In this document: in pieces, positions 1 through 6,965 of the stretch | Layout: each line of letters begins with the position of its first letter | Position numbering within the stretch: the stretch's first letter is position 1 | DNA from: Leptotrichia sp. oral taxon 218 | GTDB lineage: Bacteria; Fusobacteriota; Fusobacteriia; Fusobacteriales; Leptotrichiaceae | NCBI RefSeq assembly: GCF_018128225.1 | Contig: NZ_CP072377.1 | Location: 682,001-746,000, forward strand | Direction: 5' to 3' | DNA length: 64,000 bases | Position numbers and translations under genes: made by a program | The notes under the pieces: generated by a model | Told to the model about the DNA's origin: nothing | Databases searched by the model: none | What the model saw: only the letters and a program-made list of their open reading frames with translations

Positions 1-2
1 CT

Positions 3-812
3 GAAACTGCCCATATACAAAACCAAGCAACGCTTATGGGGTATAAAGATTCTGGAGTTGTTAAGTATGAGTTTTTAGCGGTATTGGATAGTCGAACAAG
101 TCATACTTGTGCTAGTCTTAATGGTGAGGTGTTCAAGACGGAAAATGCAATGGAAGGAGAAAATTATCCGCCAATGCACCCTCGTTGTAGAAGTACAACT
201 GTTCCTTATGAGTATTCAGATGTTTTTTCTGATGAACCTGAAAAAGAAGATTTTGAAAATAATGAAAATGAGGGTATAATCAATAATAATGGTACTGTTT
301 TTGTTGAAGGTGGTAGATACAGAAATATAGGGAATATTAATGCAACGGAGTATAAAGATGAACCGCTGGAATTGTTGCGAAGATATGAACAAAAAATCGT
401 TAAGAAGAGCAAAGAAAATGCGTTAGTAATAGCTAAAAATGGAGATATTTATATTTTGAAAGGAGATGAAAATTCAATACCAAGTCATAAGATGACTAAA
501 ATTAATTTTGAAGACGCTTTGTATACTCACAACCATCCTAAAAATAGTAATCACGAGTGGGGATTTAGCAATGATGATTTTAGTTCGTTCACTAATTTGA
601 AATTGAAATATTTAGCTGCAATTGATGAAAAGTATATTCATGAGTTATCAAAAGACATGTTTGAAATGAAAGATATGATGGCGGAGATAATAGCAAAGCA
701 AGGTGACTTACTAGATAAAATGACATTTAAAATCTGGAGAGAACTAAAGCAGTATGAAACAGCAAAAAAAAAGGGATTAAGGTATAGAAGAAATGAAATT
801 AACGGTAGATAG
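3..812 (+). CDS. Phage minor head (SPP1 gp7 / Mu gpF type) protein, 5' truncated by window, with C-terminal JAMM-like extension
   Basis: The reading frame is open to the left edge, so the true start lies outside; the ATG at 36 is internal. Just after the edge the text reads like the C-terminal signature of Mu gpF/SPP1 gp7 head-morphogenesis proteins: a D-S-R-T-S-x-T-C segment, then a P-P-M-H-P-R-C-R motif, which in this family forms a Cys/His cluster. These proteins sit in the procapsid near the portal. Counting from the ATG at 36, residues from about 100 on are an added domain with an H-N-H-P motif (H165, H167) and S178-N-D-D181, resembling the JAMM metal site (HxH...SxxD). The spacing of ten residues between H167 and S178 is longer than the usual seven. 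The minor head call is firm; the JAMM call is tentative. Confidence 0.75.
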   Translation, partial: ETAHIQNQATLMGYKDSGVVKYEFLAVLDSRTSHTCASLNGEVFKTENAMEGENYPPMHPRCRSTTVPYEYSDVFSDEPEKEDFENNENEGIINNNGTVFVEGGRYRNIGNINATEYKDEPLELLRRYEQKIVKKSKENALVIAKNGDIYILKGDENSIPSHKMTKINFEDALYTHNHPKNSNHEWGFSNDDFSSFTNLKLKYLAAIDEKYIHELSKDMFEMKDMMAEIIAKQGDLLDKMTFKIWRELKQYETAKKKGLRYRRNEINGR

Positions 813-1032
813 TGAATTATATAAAAACTTTAAAAAATTAAAAGAAGCAGAAGAAAGAGTTAGTACTGCTAAGAATAGCGAGGAGAAAAATTACTTGTAT
901 AAGGAATATCTGAGAATGGATAGAGAATTTTTTGAAGAATTGAAATGCTCTGAGGTTGCAAAAGAGATAGGTTTGATTGTTGTACGAGAATTGTATGAAT
1001 TGTATTTTAGTGATAAAAAATCAAAAGAGTAG
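793..1032 (+). CDS. Small hypothetical phage protein
   Basis: A 79-residue, charged and mostly helical protein, rich in Lys and Glu, with no family I recognise. Its start overlaps the end of the minor head gene by 20 bases in another frame, so the two are probably translationally coupled. A good intrinsic terminator begins inside its last codons. Being attached to a head protein with an added enzymatic-looking domain, it could be a partner of that domain, but nothing in the sequence proves this. Confidence 0.5.
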   Translation: MKLTVDSELYKNFKKLKEAEERVSTAKNSEEKNYLYKEYLRMDREFFEELKCSEVAKEIGLIVVRELYELYFSDKKSKE

Positions 1033-1051
1033 TTTAACGACTGCTCTTTTT
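1024..1051 (+). terminator. Intrinsic terminator after the minor head genes
   Basis: A ten-base-pair stem AAAGAGTAGT/ACTGCTCTTT (one G-T pair) with a six-base loop, followed by five T. It overlaps the stop codon of the 79-residue gene and separates it from the scaffold/capsid genes. Confidence 0.7.
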
Positions 1052-1126
1052 ATTTGTCGTACTGAGGGACATTAAACATCTAGGTAGAAAATAATAGTCG
1101 ACAGACTTTAAATGGGAGGGACAGTT

Positions 1127-1615
1127 ATGTCAGAAATCACATTTACACAGGAACAAGTAGATGAAATGATTAAAGAAAGAATTGCAAGAGAGAGAAAAAA
1201 GTTTGAAAGTGAGAAAAAAGAATTGGAGAGAAAGCACGGTGAAACGATTGAAGATTATGAAACAAGAATCAATAATGCCAATCTTACTGCAGAAGAGAAG
1301 TATAATAAGAGCCTTGCTGAACTTCAAAAACAACTTGATACTTCAAATACGGAACTTGCAACATTGAAAACTAATGAGATGAAAAAGGCTATATTAGGGA
1401 AATATAAAATTCCAGATAGTTTTTTAGGCAGCATTACTGGAAATACTCAAGAAGAGATTGAAGATAGTGTGAAATCTTTTTCTGAAAATTTATCTAGCTA
1501 TCTTAAAACACAAAGCGGAGGAACACCAAACTCTTTAAACGGTGGAAGTGAAGGAGAAAAAGATAAAAAAGATATAGGACTTGAAGCATTCGATAAGGTT
1601 TTTAGTTCTTTTTAA
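1127..1615 (+). CDS. Phage capsid scaffold protein (DUF4355-like)
   Basis: A 162-residue, highly charged, coiled-coil protein directly before the major capsid gene, the classic place for a scaffolding protein that guides procapsid assembly and is then lost. It begins M-S-E-I-T-F-T-Q-E-Q-V-D, typical of DUF4355 scaffolds. Long helical Glu/Lys repeats fill residues 10-90, and a low-complexity Gly/Ser linker lies near 135-150. The ATG at 1127 is chosen over the one at 1112 because the GGGAGGG ribosome binding site (1114-1120) lies between them and is well spaced only for 1127. Confidence 0.8.
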   Translation: MSEITFTQEQVDEMIKERIARERKKFESEKKELERKHGETIEDYETRINNANLTAEEKYNKSLAELQKQLDTSNTELATLKTNEMKKAILGKYKIPDSFLGSITGNTQEEIEDSVKSFSENLSSYLKTQSGGTPNSLNGGSEGEKDKKDIGLEAFDKVFSSF

Positions 1616-1635
1616 TTTAAAGGAGATGATAGAAT

Positions 1636-2472
1636 ATGGCAATGATTTATACTGAATTATTTGCAGACAGAATTGATGAAAGATTTACAAGTGAAGCAGT
1701 ATCACAGAAAATAGTAAATAATGATTACAGCTTTGTAGGTGCTAAAACTGTAAAAGTTACTTCGATTAATACGGTTGATAATAGGGACTATAACAGAAAT
1801 ACAGGTTATGGAAATGCGGACATTTTACAAAATTCAATCCAAGAAATGACATTAACAAAAGATAGATCTTTTAAAATGCTTTTGGATAAAATGGACGAAG
1901 ACGAGACAAAAATTAAAGCTGGAGAAGTATTGGCAAGACAATTGAGAGAAAGAGTAATTCCTGAGATTGAGAAATACAGATTTGAAACAATTCTTAAAAC
2001 CTGTGATACAAAATCACAGACAGTAACAGGACTTGCGGCTAATAACGCTTACAATAAATTTTTAGAAGCACAGGAGAAATTAAATGATGCGGATGTACCT
2101 CAAAATAGGATTGCTTATGTTACACCTGAGTTTTTAACAAAATTGAAAAAAGATGACAATTTCATCAAAGCCTCGGATATTGGGCAAAATATAAAAATAA
2201 ATGGATTAGTAGGAATGGTTGACGGAGCACCGATAGTAAGAGTTACTAAAAAATGGATGGAAATTAAAACAGGAGTAGGTGGAGCTACAACTAAAAATTA
2301 CGGTTGTTTAATAGGGCACAATTCGGCAACGGTTGGTCCTGTGAAATTAGCTGAATATAGAGTAGTTACAGATTCAGAAAATTATTCAGGAACTTTATTT
2401 TTAGGTAGATTTTATTATGACTGTTTTATACTTGATAACAAAGTAAAGGGTCTAGTTGCAATTGAAGCTTAA
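1636..2472 (+). CDS. Phage major capsid protein
   Basis: A 278-residue protein straight after the scaffold gene with a strong AAAGGAGATGAT ribosome binding site. Length, position and content fit HK97-fold major capsid proteins of PBSX/Mu-like phages. An N-terminal helix region is followed by a beta-rich body, and a V-T-P-E-F-L-T-K-L segment near 160-170 is typical of N4-gp56/P22-coat-like capsid families. It would form the icosahedral shell. Its presence argues that this is a true phage and not only a tail-like bacteriocin. Confidence 0.8.
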   Translation: MAMIYTELFADRIDERFTSEAVSQKIVNNDYSFVGAKTVKVTSINTVDNRDYNRNTGYGNADILQNSIQEMTLTKDRSFKMLLDKMDEDETKIKAGEVLARQLRERVIPEIEKYRFETILKTCDTKSQTVTGLAANNAYNKFLEAQEKLNDADVPQNRIAYVTPEFLTKLKKDDNFIKASDIGQNIKINGLVGMVDGAPIVRVTKKWMEIKTGVGGATTKNYGCLIGHNSATVGPVKLAEYRVVTDSENYSGTLFLGRFYYDCFILDNKVKGLVAIEA

Positions 2473-2500
2473 TTTTAAGGATTAAAAAAACAAATAAAAC

Positions 2501-2529
2501 TTTTAAAAATATTATAAATAAAGTATAAT
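2501..2529 (+). promoter_or_regulatory. Promoter of the lipoprotein cargo gene
   Basis: A consensus TATAAT (2524-2529) lies 17 bases after a weak -35 TTTTAA (2501-2506), in an AT-rich gap after the capsid gene. The next start codon is 37 bases downstream. A private promoter inside a late phage operon marks the following gene as independently expressed. Confidence 0.55.
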
Positions 2530-2565
2530 ATCAATAATTAATTATATCTAGGAGGAATATTTGGT

Positions 2566-3138
2566 ATGAAAAAAATATTTTTATTTATTGCAATTTTATT
2601 TGTTTTTTCCTGCGGAGAAAAAAATTCATCTTTAAACTCATCAGAGAATGAGTCTTCAAACTCGACAACAGTTTCAGGAAATACTGAAAATTCATCAATT
2701 ACAAAAGTAAAAAATGAAAAGTATAGAATTGAAAATATAATAAAAAAAGGGGCGAATTATTATCTTGCTGATATGAAAAAAGTAACAGAGGGTCTGGATA
2801 ATATATTTTTAGGTGGAGATATTGTCGATATTGATGACTTTTTTGTTCATATAAATAATATGGAAAAAGGATTAAAAAAAGCCTCTGATTATTTTTTAGC
2901 AACAGAATGTGAAAAAACAGGAAATACTAATTTTGATTCTAAATGTACTGATCTGTTGAGATTGGCTAACGAAGATTTACAATTAAAACAACAATGGCTA
3001 GAACAGGTTAAGGTTATTATGACAAGAAATGGAATTTCGAATAAAGATGCAGACAATTTTGCTAAAAAAACTGATAGTTTTCGTAAAAAAGAAGATGAAT
3101 TTTTGGAAGAGTTTAAAGAGTTTAAAAAAGAATTTTAA
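2566..3138 (+). CDS. Prophage-encoded lipoprotein (moron)
   Basis: A 190-residue protein with a bacterial lipoprotein signal: a basic start, a hydrophobic stretch to residue 13, and lipobox F-S-C16-G, then a Ser/Asn-rich linker (about 20-50). The mature part (about 55-190) is helical and charged with two cysteines; I recognise no domain. It interrupts the conserved capsid-connector gene order and has its own promoter and terminator, the architecture of a moron (lysogenic cargo). Phage lipoproteins of this kind often block superinfection or alter the cell surface; that role is an inference from context. Confidence 0.75.
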   Translation: MKKIFLFIAILFVFSCGEKNSSLNSSENESSNSTTVSGNTENSSITKVKNEKYRIENIIKKGANYYLADMKKVTEGLDNIFLGGDIVDIDDFFVHINNMEKGLKKASDYFLATECEKTGNTNFDSKCTDLLRLANEDLQLKQQWLEQVKVIMTRNGISNKDADNFAKKTDSFRKKEDEFLEEFKEFKKEF

Positions 3139-3154
3139 TGGGAATTGTAGATAG

Positions 3155-3186
3155 ATCACAGTTATTAATTTAGCTGTGATTTTTTA
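3155..3186 (+). terminator. Intrinsic terminator of the lipoprotein moron
   Basis: Stem ATCACAG/CTGTGAT with a 12-base AT loop, then a T run. The 31 bases 3155-3185 are identical to 46335-46365, the terminator of the giant autotransporter gene. Confidence 0.85.
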
Positions 3187-3205
3187 TTTTTAAGAGGTAG
3201 TAGAA

Positions 3206-3520
3206 ATGGTTGAATTAATTAATGAAATTTATGAAAAAATAAAAATTATTTCTGATGTAACACCAAATGAAGCAAAGACTAAATTTGCTATTGAGAGCAT
3301 TGTTCAAGATAGTATTAACTATATGAACCGAGAAGACTTCCCAAGAGAATTGATAACTCCTATAACAAAATATATTTTTAAATATAATTTTGATAAAAAT
3401 AGAAATATAAAATCTATGAAAAGTGGAGATAGGCAAGTTGAATTTGTAACTGAGTTAAACGATGATGTAGAATTTAGAAAAAGTTTGAATCGTTTTAGAA
3501 AACTTGGAGTTATAAAATAA
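3206..3520 (+). CDS. Head-tail connector protein (gp6/YqbG-like)
   Basis: A 104-residue helical protein following the capsid module. The I-S-D-V-T-P-N-E-A start and the F-x-I-E-S-I-V-Q-D-S-I-N-Y-x-N motif are typical of small head-completion proteins (gp6-like/YqbG) that bind under the portal ring and join it to the tail. Ribosome binding site AAGAGGTAG lies upstream. The assignment rests on position, length and helical pattern. Confidence 0.6.
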   Translation: MVELINEIYEKIKIISDVTPNEAKTKFAIESIVQDSINYMNREDFPRELITPITKYIFKYNFDKNRNIKSMKSGDRQVEFVTELNDDVEFRKSLNRFRKLGVIK

Positions 3521-3532
3521 AGGTGGTATGTG

Positions 3533-3883
3533 ATGTTTGAAGATTTTTTTGATACCGATGTGATAGAAGAAGTTAAAAGAAATACAAAAACAAAAACTGA
3601 ATATGGGCTAACGGATCAAGATTGGAAAGTTGTTTACACTAATATTAAGTGCCAGTTGAGTGCTGGAATTTTAAGAGCTACTGAGACTGGAGTTATAAAT
3701 AGTTCTAAAAATTCATATAAGATATTTGTTAGTAATGATGTAGAAATAAAGCAGAATGATATTTTGGTTGTAAGTAAAGGCGGAATAAAATATAAATTTA
3801 AAGCTAATAAACCTATAAAGTACACTGATTTTTTGGAACATCAGGAGATATCGGTAGAGGAAGTGGAAAAAAATGAAACTTAG
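3533..3883 (+). CDS. Head closure protein (YqbH-like)
   Basis: A 116-residue mostly beta protein, placed where phages of this type carry the head-closure/stopper ring protein (PBSX YqbH/XkdH, SPP1 gp16 type). The ATG at 3533 is used because AGGTGG (3521-3526) is spaced properly for it; a GTG three bases earlier is possible. Its 3' end overlaps the next gene by 11 bases, implying coupled translation. Confidence 0.55.
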   Translation: MFEDFFDTDVIEEVKRNTKTKTEYGLTDQDWKVVYTNIKCQLSAGILRATETGVINSSKNSYKIFVSNDVEIKQNDILVVSKGGIKYKFKANKPIKYTDFLEHQEISVEEVEKNET

Positions 3884-4247
3884 TGGTGACTGGGAAAAAC
3901 TGGCAAAAAAATTAGAGAAGTTAGCTACTGATACTCCACAAAAAGTAGGAATGACACTCAAACAAGTTGCTGAACAAACAATAAAAGAAGTAAAAGAAGA
4001 AACACCAGCAGATACTGGTCAATTAAGAATGGGTTGGCATAGGGAAAATGGTGGAAGTTTCAAACAGATGGTTTATAACAATGTGGAGTATGTAAACCAT
4101 GTTGAATATGGACATAGAGCGGTGTATTTTGGTAAAGATACGGGTGAAGTAGTACCTGGTGTGTTTATGTTAAAGAAAACAATAGAAAAATTAGAACCTA
4201 TATTTAAAGATGAAATAGGGTCAACAATAAAAGCGGAGTTTGAATAA
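3873..4247 (+). CDS. Tail component, HK97 gp10 family
   Basis: A 124-residue protein with the family pattern of HK97 gp10/XkdI: an N-terminal amphipathic helix, the segment T-P-A-D-T-G-Q-L-R near residue 50, and a V-E-Y-G-H-R motif near 85-90. These small proteins complete the neck between connector and tail. It overlaps the preceding gene and ends two bases before the next, so this is a tightly packed neck operon. Confidence 0.75.
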   Translation: MKLSGDWEKLAKKLEKLATDTPQKVGMTLKQVAEQTIKEVKEETPADTGQLRMGWHRENGGSFKQMVYNNVEYVNHVEYGHRAVYFGKDTGEVVPGVFMLKKTIEKLEPIFKDEIGSTIKAEFE

Positions 4248-4249
4248 TA

Positions 4250-4888
4250 ATGGAATTTATGGATTTTATAAAAGCCCTGAGCAAAAAAATATACGATTTT
4301 ACAGATAAAGAAGTTGGAATTGATAATATAAATGTTTTGACTAAACCATGCTATTATATTCAGGTGATTGACTACAAAAATGAGTTTTTTGCAAATTATA
4401 AAAAACGGATATTTATTAGCGTAGATATTATGTATATTCCTGAAAATGATGAAAATAATACAATGGAAGTTTATAAAGCGCTTGATGAATTGGATAATAT
4501 GTTTGAAATTAAAGGTAATAAGATTTTAAAAGTTAAAGATAGATGTCTAACTTTAAAAAATGAGCATACAAAAATGATAGATGGTTTAGGTCATTATATT
4601 TTCGATTTAGATTTATTTGATGTGTATGGGACTGATTTAAGAACTTTTGACAATAGTATTGAAACAATAAAAGAGGTGTTGAATAATCCTGACACTGAAG
4701 AGATGGAATATGAAATATTAAAAAAATTACAATTATTTGATGAAAAAGGGGAAAAAGTACCGTTATTTGATGAAAATGATAATTTAATTAGTGAAGAAGT
4801 GTTTAAAAAATTATCGTTATTTGATAAAAACGGAGTTCCGTTTAATTACAAGATAATGAGAAATTTAAAAATGAAATTAAAGAAATAG
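4250..4888 (+). CDS. Phage tail terminator/completion protein (YqbJ-like) with repeat extension
   Basis: A 212-residue protein. Residues 1-140 look like the tail-completion (tail terminator) protein placed just before the sheath gene in PBSX-like phages. The last ~60 residues are an added Lys/Asp/Glu-rich tail with a repeating unit built around L-F-D-E-K-G or L-F-D-K-N-G (four imperfect copies), which is not usual for the family. Terminators cap the tail tube and fix its length. The function of the repeat tail is unknown. Confidence 0.55.
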   Translation: MEFMDFIKALSKKIYDFTDKEVGIDNINVLTKPCYYIQVIDYKNEFFANYKKRIFISVDIMYIPENDENNTMEVYKALDELDNMFEIKGNKILKVKDRCLTLKNEHTKMIDGLGHYIFDLDLFDVYGTDLRTFDNSIETIKEVLNNPDTEEMEYEILKKLQLFDEKGEKVPLFDENDNLISEEVFKKLSLFDKNGVPFNYKIMRNLKMKLKK

Positions 4889-4900
4889 GAGAGTGATAAA

Positions 4901-5977
4901 ATGGCAATAGTCGGACAAATTAATGCGAGTCCAAGCATTAGTATTGCATTTAAAACATTAGCAACGACAGCTATTCAAAGAAGTGAAAGAGGTACTGTTT
5001 GTTTGATTTTACAAGATACAAAAGCTACTGAAAAATGGTACACTTTTAAAACCATAGCCGATGTTGAAACTGAAAAATGGGATAAAGATAATATTAAATA
5101 TATTAATTTAGCTATGCATTATGGAGCATTTAAAATATTAATCAGAGTTATACAAAGTGGAGAAGATACAAGCAAAGTATTAAAGGATTTAGAAATGCGA
5201 AAGTTCAACTGGTTAGCTTATCCAAAAGCTTTAGAAACAGAAGACCAAACAGTTGTAAATTGGGTAAAACAACAATTTGGGAATACTGGTCCAATTGGTA
5301 AAACTATAAAATATGTATCAAGCTATGCGAATAAAACAGATCATGTAGCTATTGTAGAACTTGCAAATGGTGGAACATATAAGTCTATTTATGGAGATTT
5401 TACAGCACAGGAATACACAGCGGCTATTGCAGGGCTTATTGCAGGTATGCCATTAAATCGTAGTGCTGATAATCACATTATGAATGATTTGAAAGAAGTT
5501 GAAGATTATGAACCTAAAATTGGTAAATTCAGTTTATATATGGATGAAGATACAGTTAGGGTAAATTATGGTGTTAATTCTAAAACTACATTTGACAGTA
5601 CTTGGAAAAAAGAGACAAGAAAAATTAAAGTCGTTGAGGGTATGTGTTTTATTGTGGATGATATAAGGGACACATTTAAAAAATATTGGCTTGGAAAATA
5701 TATCAATGATTATGACAATAAAATGAATTTCTGCTCAAACGTAACAAAAGTATATTTTAAAGAAATGTCGCCAAATGTATTGAATGGAGATTATGACAAT
5801 AAAGTAGAAATTGATATTGAAGCACAGAAAAGAACGGTTATAGCAGATGGATTAGATTCAGATACTATGACAGATTTAGAGATTCTACAATATCCTACAG
5901 GTGATGATGTATATTTAACAGGTGATGTAAGATTTGCAGATACTATGGCTTCACTTAGCTTAACAATGACAATGTAA
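4901..5977 (+). CDS. Contractile tail sheath protein (XkdK-like)
   Basis: A 358-residue protein of the size of PBSX-type sheaths, directly before the tube gene. The body alternates beta strands with helices, includes the segment G-D-D-V-Y-L-T-G near 340, and ends in a beta strand (S-L-S-L-T-M-T-M), as needed for the interlocking handshake between sheath subunits. Presence of a sheath shows a myovirus-type contractile tail. Ribosome binding site AGGAGAGTG lies upstream. Confidence 0.85.
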   Translation: MAIVGQINASPSISIAFKTLATTAIQRSERGTVCLILQDTKATEKWYTFKTIADVETEKWDKDNIKYINLAMHYGAFKILIRVIQSGEDTSKVLKDLEMRKFNWLAYPKALETEDQTVVNWVKQQFGNTGPIGKTIKYVSSYANKTDHVAIVELANGGTYKSIYGDFTAQEYTAAIAGLIAGMPLNRSADNHIMNDLKEVEDYEPKIGKFSLYMDEDTVRVNYGVNSKTTFDSTWKKETRKIKVVEGMCFIVDDIRDTFKKYWLGKYINDYDNKMNFCSNVTKVYFKEMSPNVLNGDYDNKVEIDIEAQKRTVIADGLDSDTMTDLEILQYPTGDDVYLTGDVRFADTMASLSLTMTM

Positions 5978-5995
5978 TGAAAAGGAGTTGATAAA

Positions 5996-6433
5996 ATGTC
6001 GGAAAATATAAGAGGAAATAGAACAATAACAGGAGCTTATGGGGAGTTATGGCTTGATAATGAAAAAGTAGCGGAGTTAAAATCTGTAGAAGCTAAAATT
6101 ACAGCTGAAAGAAAAGATGTACAGCTGGGGATTTCTGTTGACAGTAAAATAACTGGATTGAAAGGTGAAGGAACTATCAAAGTTTTTAAAGTTTATACTC
6201 GTGGAAAAAAAATACTTGAAAATTGGGTAAAAGGAAAAGATGTGAGAAGCAGAATAGTCACATCTATAAAAGATCCTGATAGTTTACGTGGACAAGAAGA
6301 ACGGGTGTCGATTGATAATGTTTGGTTAAATTCGATTGAACTTGCAAAATTTGAAAGAGGAGAAATTGTGGAAGAAGAAATTCCTTTTGGATTTACTCCT
6401 AGCGATGTTAGATATGAAAATGCGATAAGATAA
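5996..6433 (+). CDS. Tail tube protein (XkdM-like)
   Basis: A 145-residue beta-rich protein right after the sheath gene, matching XkdM/DUF2001-type tail tube subunits in size and order. Family-like features are the N-terminal G-A-Y-G-E-L-W-L strand, the A-K-I-T-A-E-R-K-D-V segment near 35, and the short C-terminal G-F-T-P-S-D strand. It polymerises into the rigid inner tube through which DNA passes. Confidence 0.8.
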   Translation: MSENIRGNRTITGAYGELWLDNEKVAELKSVEAKITAERKDVQLGISVDSKITGLKGEGTIKVFKVYTRGKKILENWVKGKDVRSRIVTSIKDPDSLRGQEERVSIDNVWLNSIELAKFERGEIVEEEIPFGFTPSDVRYENAIR

Positions 6434-6450
6434 GAAAAGGTAGGTACGAA

Positions 6451-6822
6451 ATGAAAAATATAACAGTGGAAATGTTGTTGGAAAACAACAAAAAAATAGA
6501 AAACAAAAATATTATAAAAGTTAAAATTGAAGAATTGGGTGGTGCCGTTTTAGAACTGGAAGTGCTGAGTAGAATGGAAATACTGGATATTTTATCCAGT
6601 AACACCCAAGACAAAGATAGTGAATTGATTTATACTGCAGGAAAAATATTTAAAGATGAAAAATTGATTACTAAATTAGGTTGTCAAATGAATCCGATTG
6701 AAGTTGTGTCAAAAGTGCTAAGTCAATCTACTATAGTAAATATTTCGGAATTACTTATGAAAAAGGCTGGGTGGAATGAAAAATTTACTGTTGAAGAGGT
6801 GGTTGATGAGATAAAAAACTAA
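6451..6822 (+). CDS. Tail assembly chaperone, short (gpG-like) form
   Basis: The 123-residue zero-frame product sits between tube and tape measure genes, the invariant place for tail assembly chaperones (XkdN family in PBSX). It begins M-K-N-I-T-V-E-M-L-L and is acidic and helical. These chaperones bind the tape measure protein during tail assembly and are not in the virion. The frame ends TAA at 6820 directly behind a consensus -1 slippery site, so a fraction of ribosomes should make the longer form listed next. Confidence 0.85.
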   Translation: MKNITVEMLLENNKKIENKNIIKVKIEELGGAVLELEVLSRMEILDILSSNTQDKDSELIYTAGKIFKDEKLITKLGCQMNPIEVVSKVLSQSTIVNISELLMKKAGWNEKFTVEEVVDEIKN

Positions 6823-6965
6823 TCAAGGGCGACTGGAAAGCAAAAACGGTCGCTCACTATTTAAATTGTGGACATAGTTTGCAAAGTCTAAGGGAATTAA
6901 GTAATTCGGAGTTGTTATTTATGTTTTTTATGATTGGAGGTGGATTAGAAAATGAGCGAATATAA
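6451..6965 (+). CDS. Tail assembly chaperone, long (GT-like) form made by -1 frameshift
   Basis: Shifting back one base at A-AAA-AAC (6813-6819) continues translation as L-I-K-G-D-W-K-A-K-T-V-A-H-Y... for 48 codons, stopping at TAA 6963-6965, 14 bases inside the tape measure gene. The total is 171 residues. The added segment has clear coding character (helical, ending I-G-G-G-L-E-N-E-R-I) and no start codon with a ribosome binding site of its own. This mirrors lambda gpG/gpGT: the T part recruits the tail tube while the G part coats the tape measure. The ratio of the two forms is normally set by the slip frequency. Confidence 0.8.
6813..6855 (+). promoter_or_regulatory. Programmed -1 ribosomal frameshift signal
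   Basis: Slippery heptamer A-AAA-AAC (6813-6819) lies in frame immediately before the zero-frame stop. After a seven-base spacer comes a hairpin: a seven-pair stem 6827-6833 with 6849-6855 (core GGCGAC/GTCGCT) and a 15-base loop. Heptamer, spacer and stimulatory stem all match the standard -1 signal. Confidence 0.85.
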
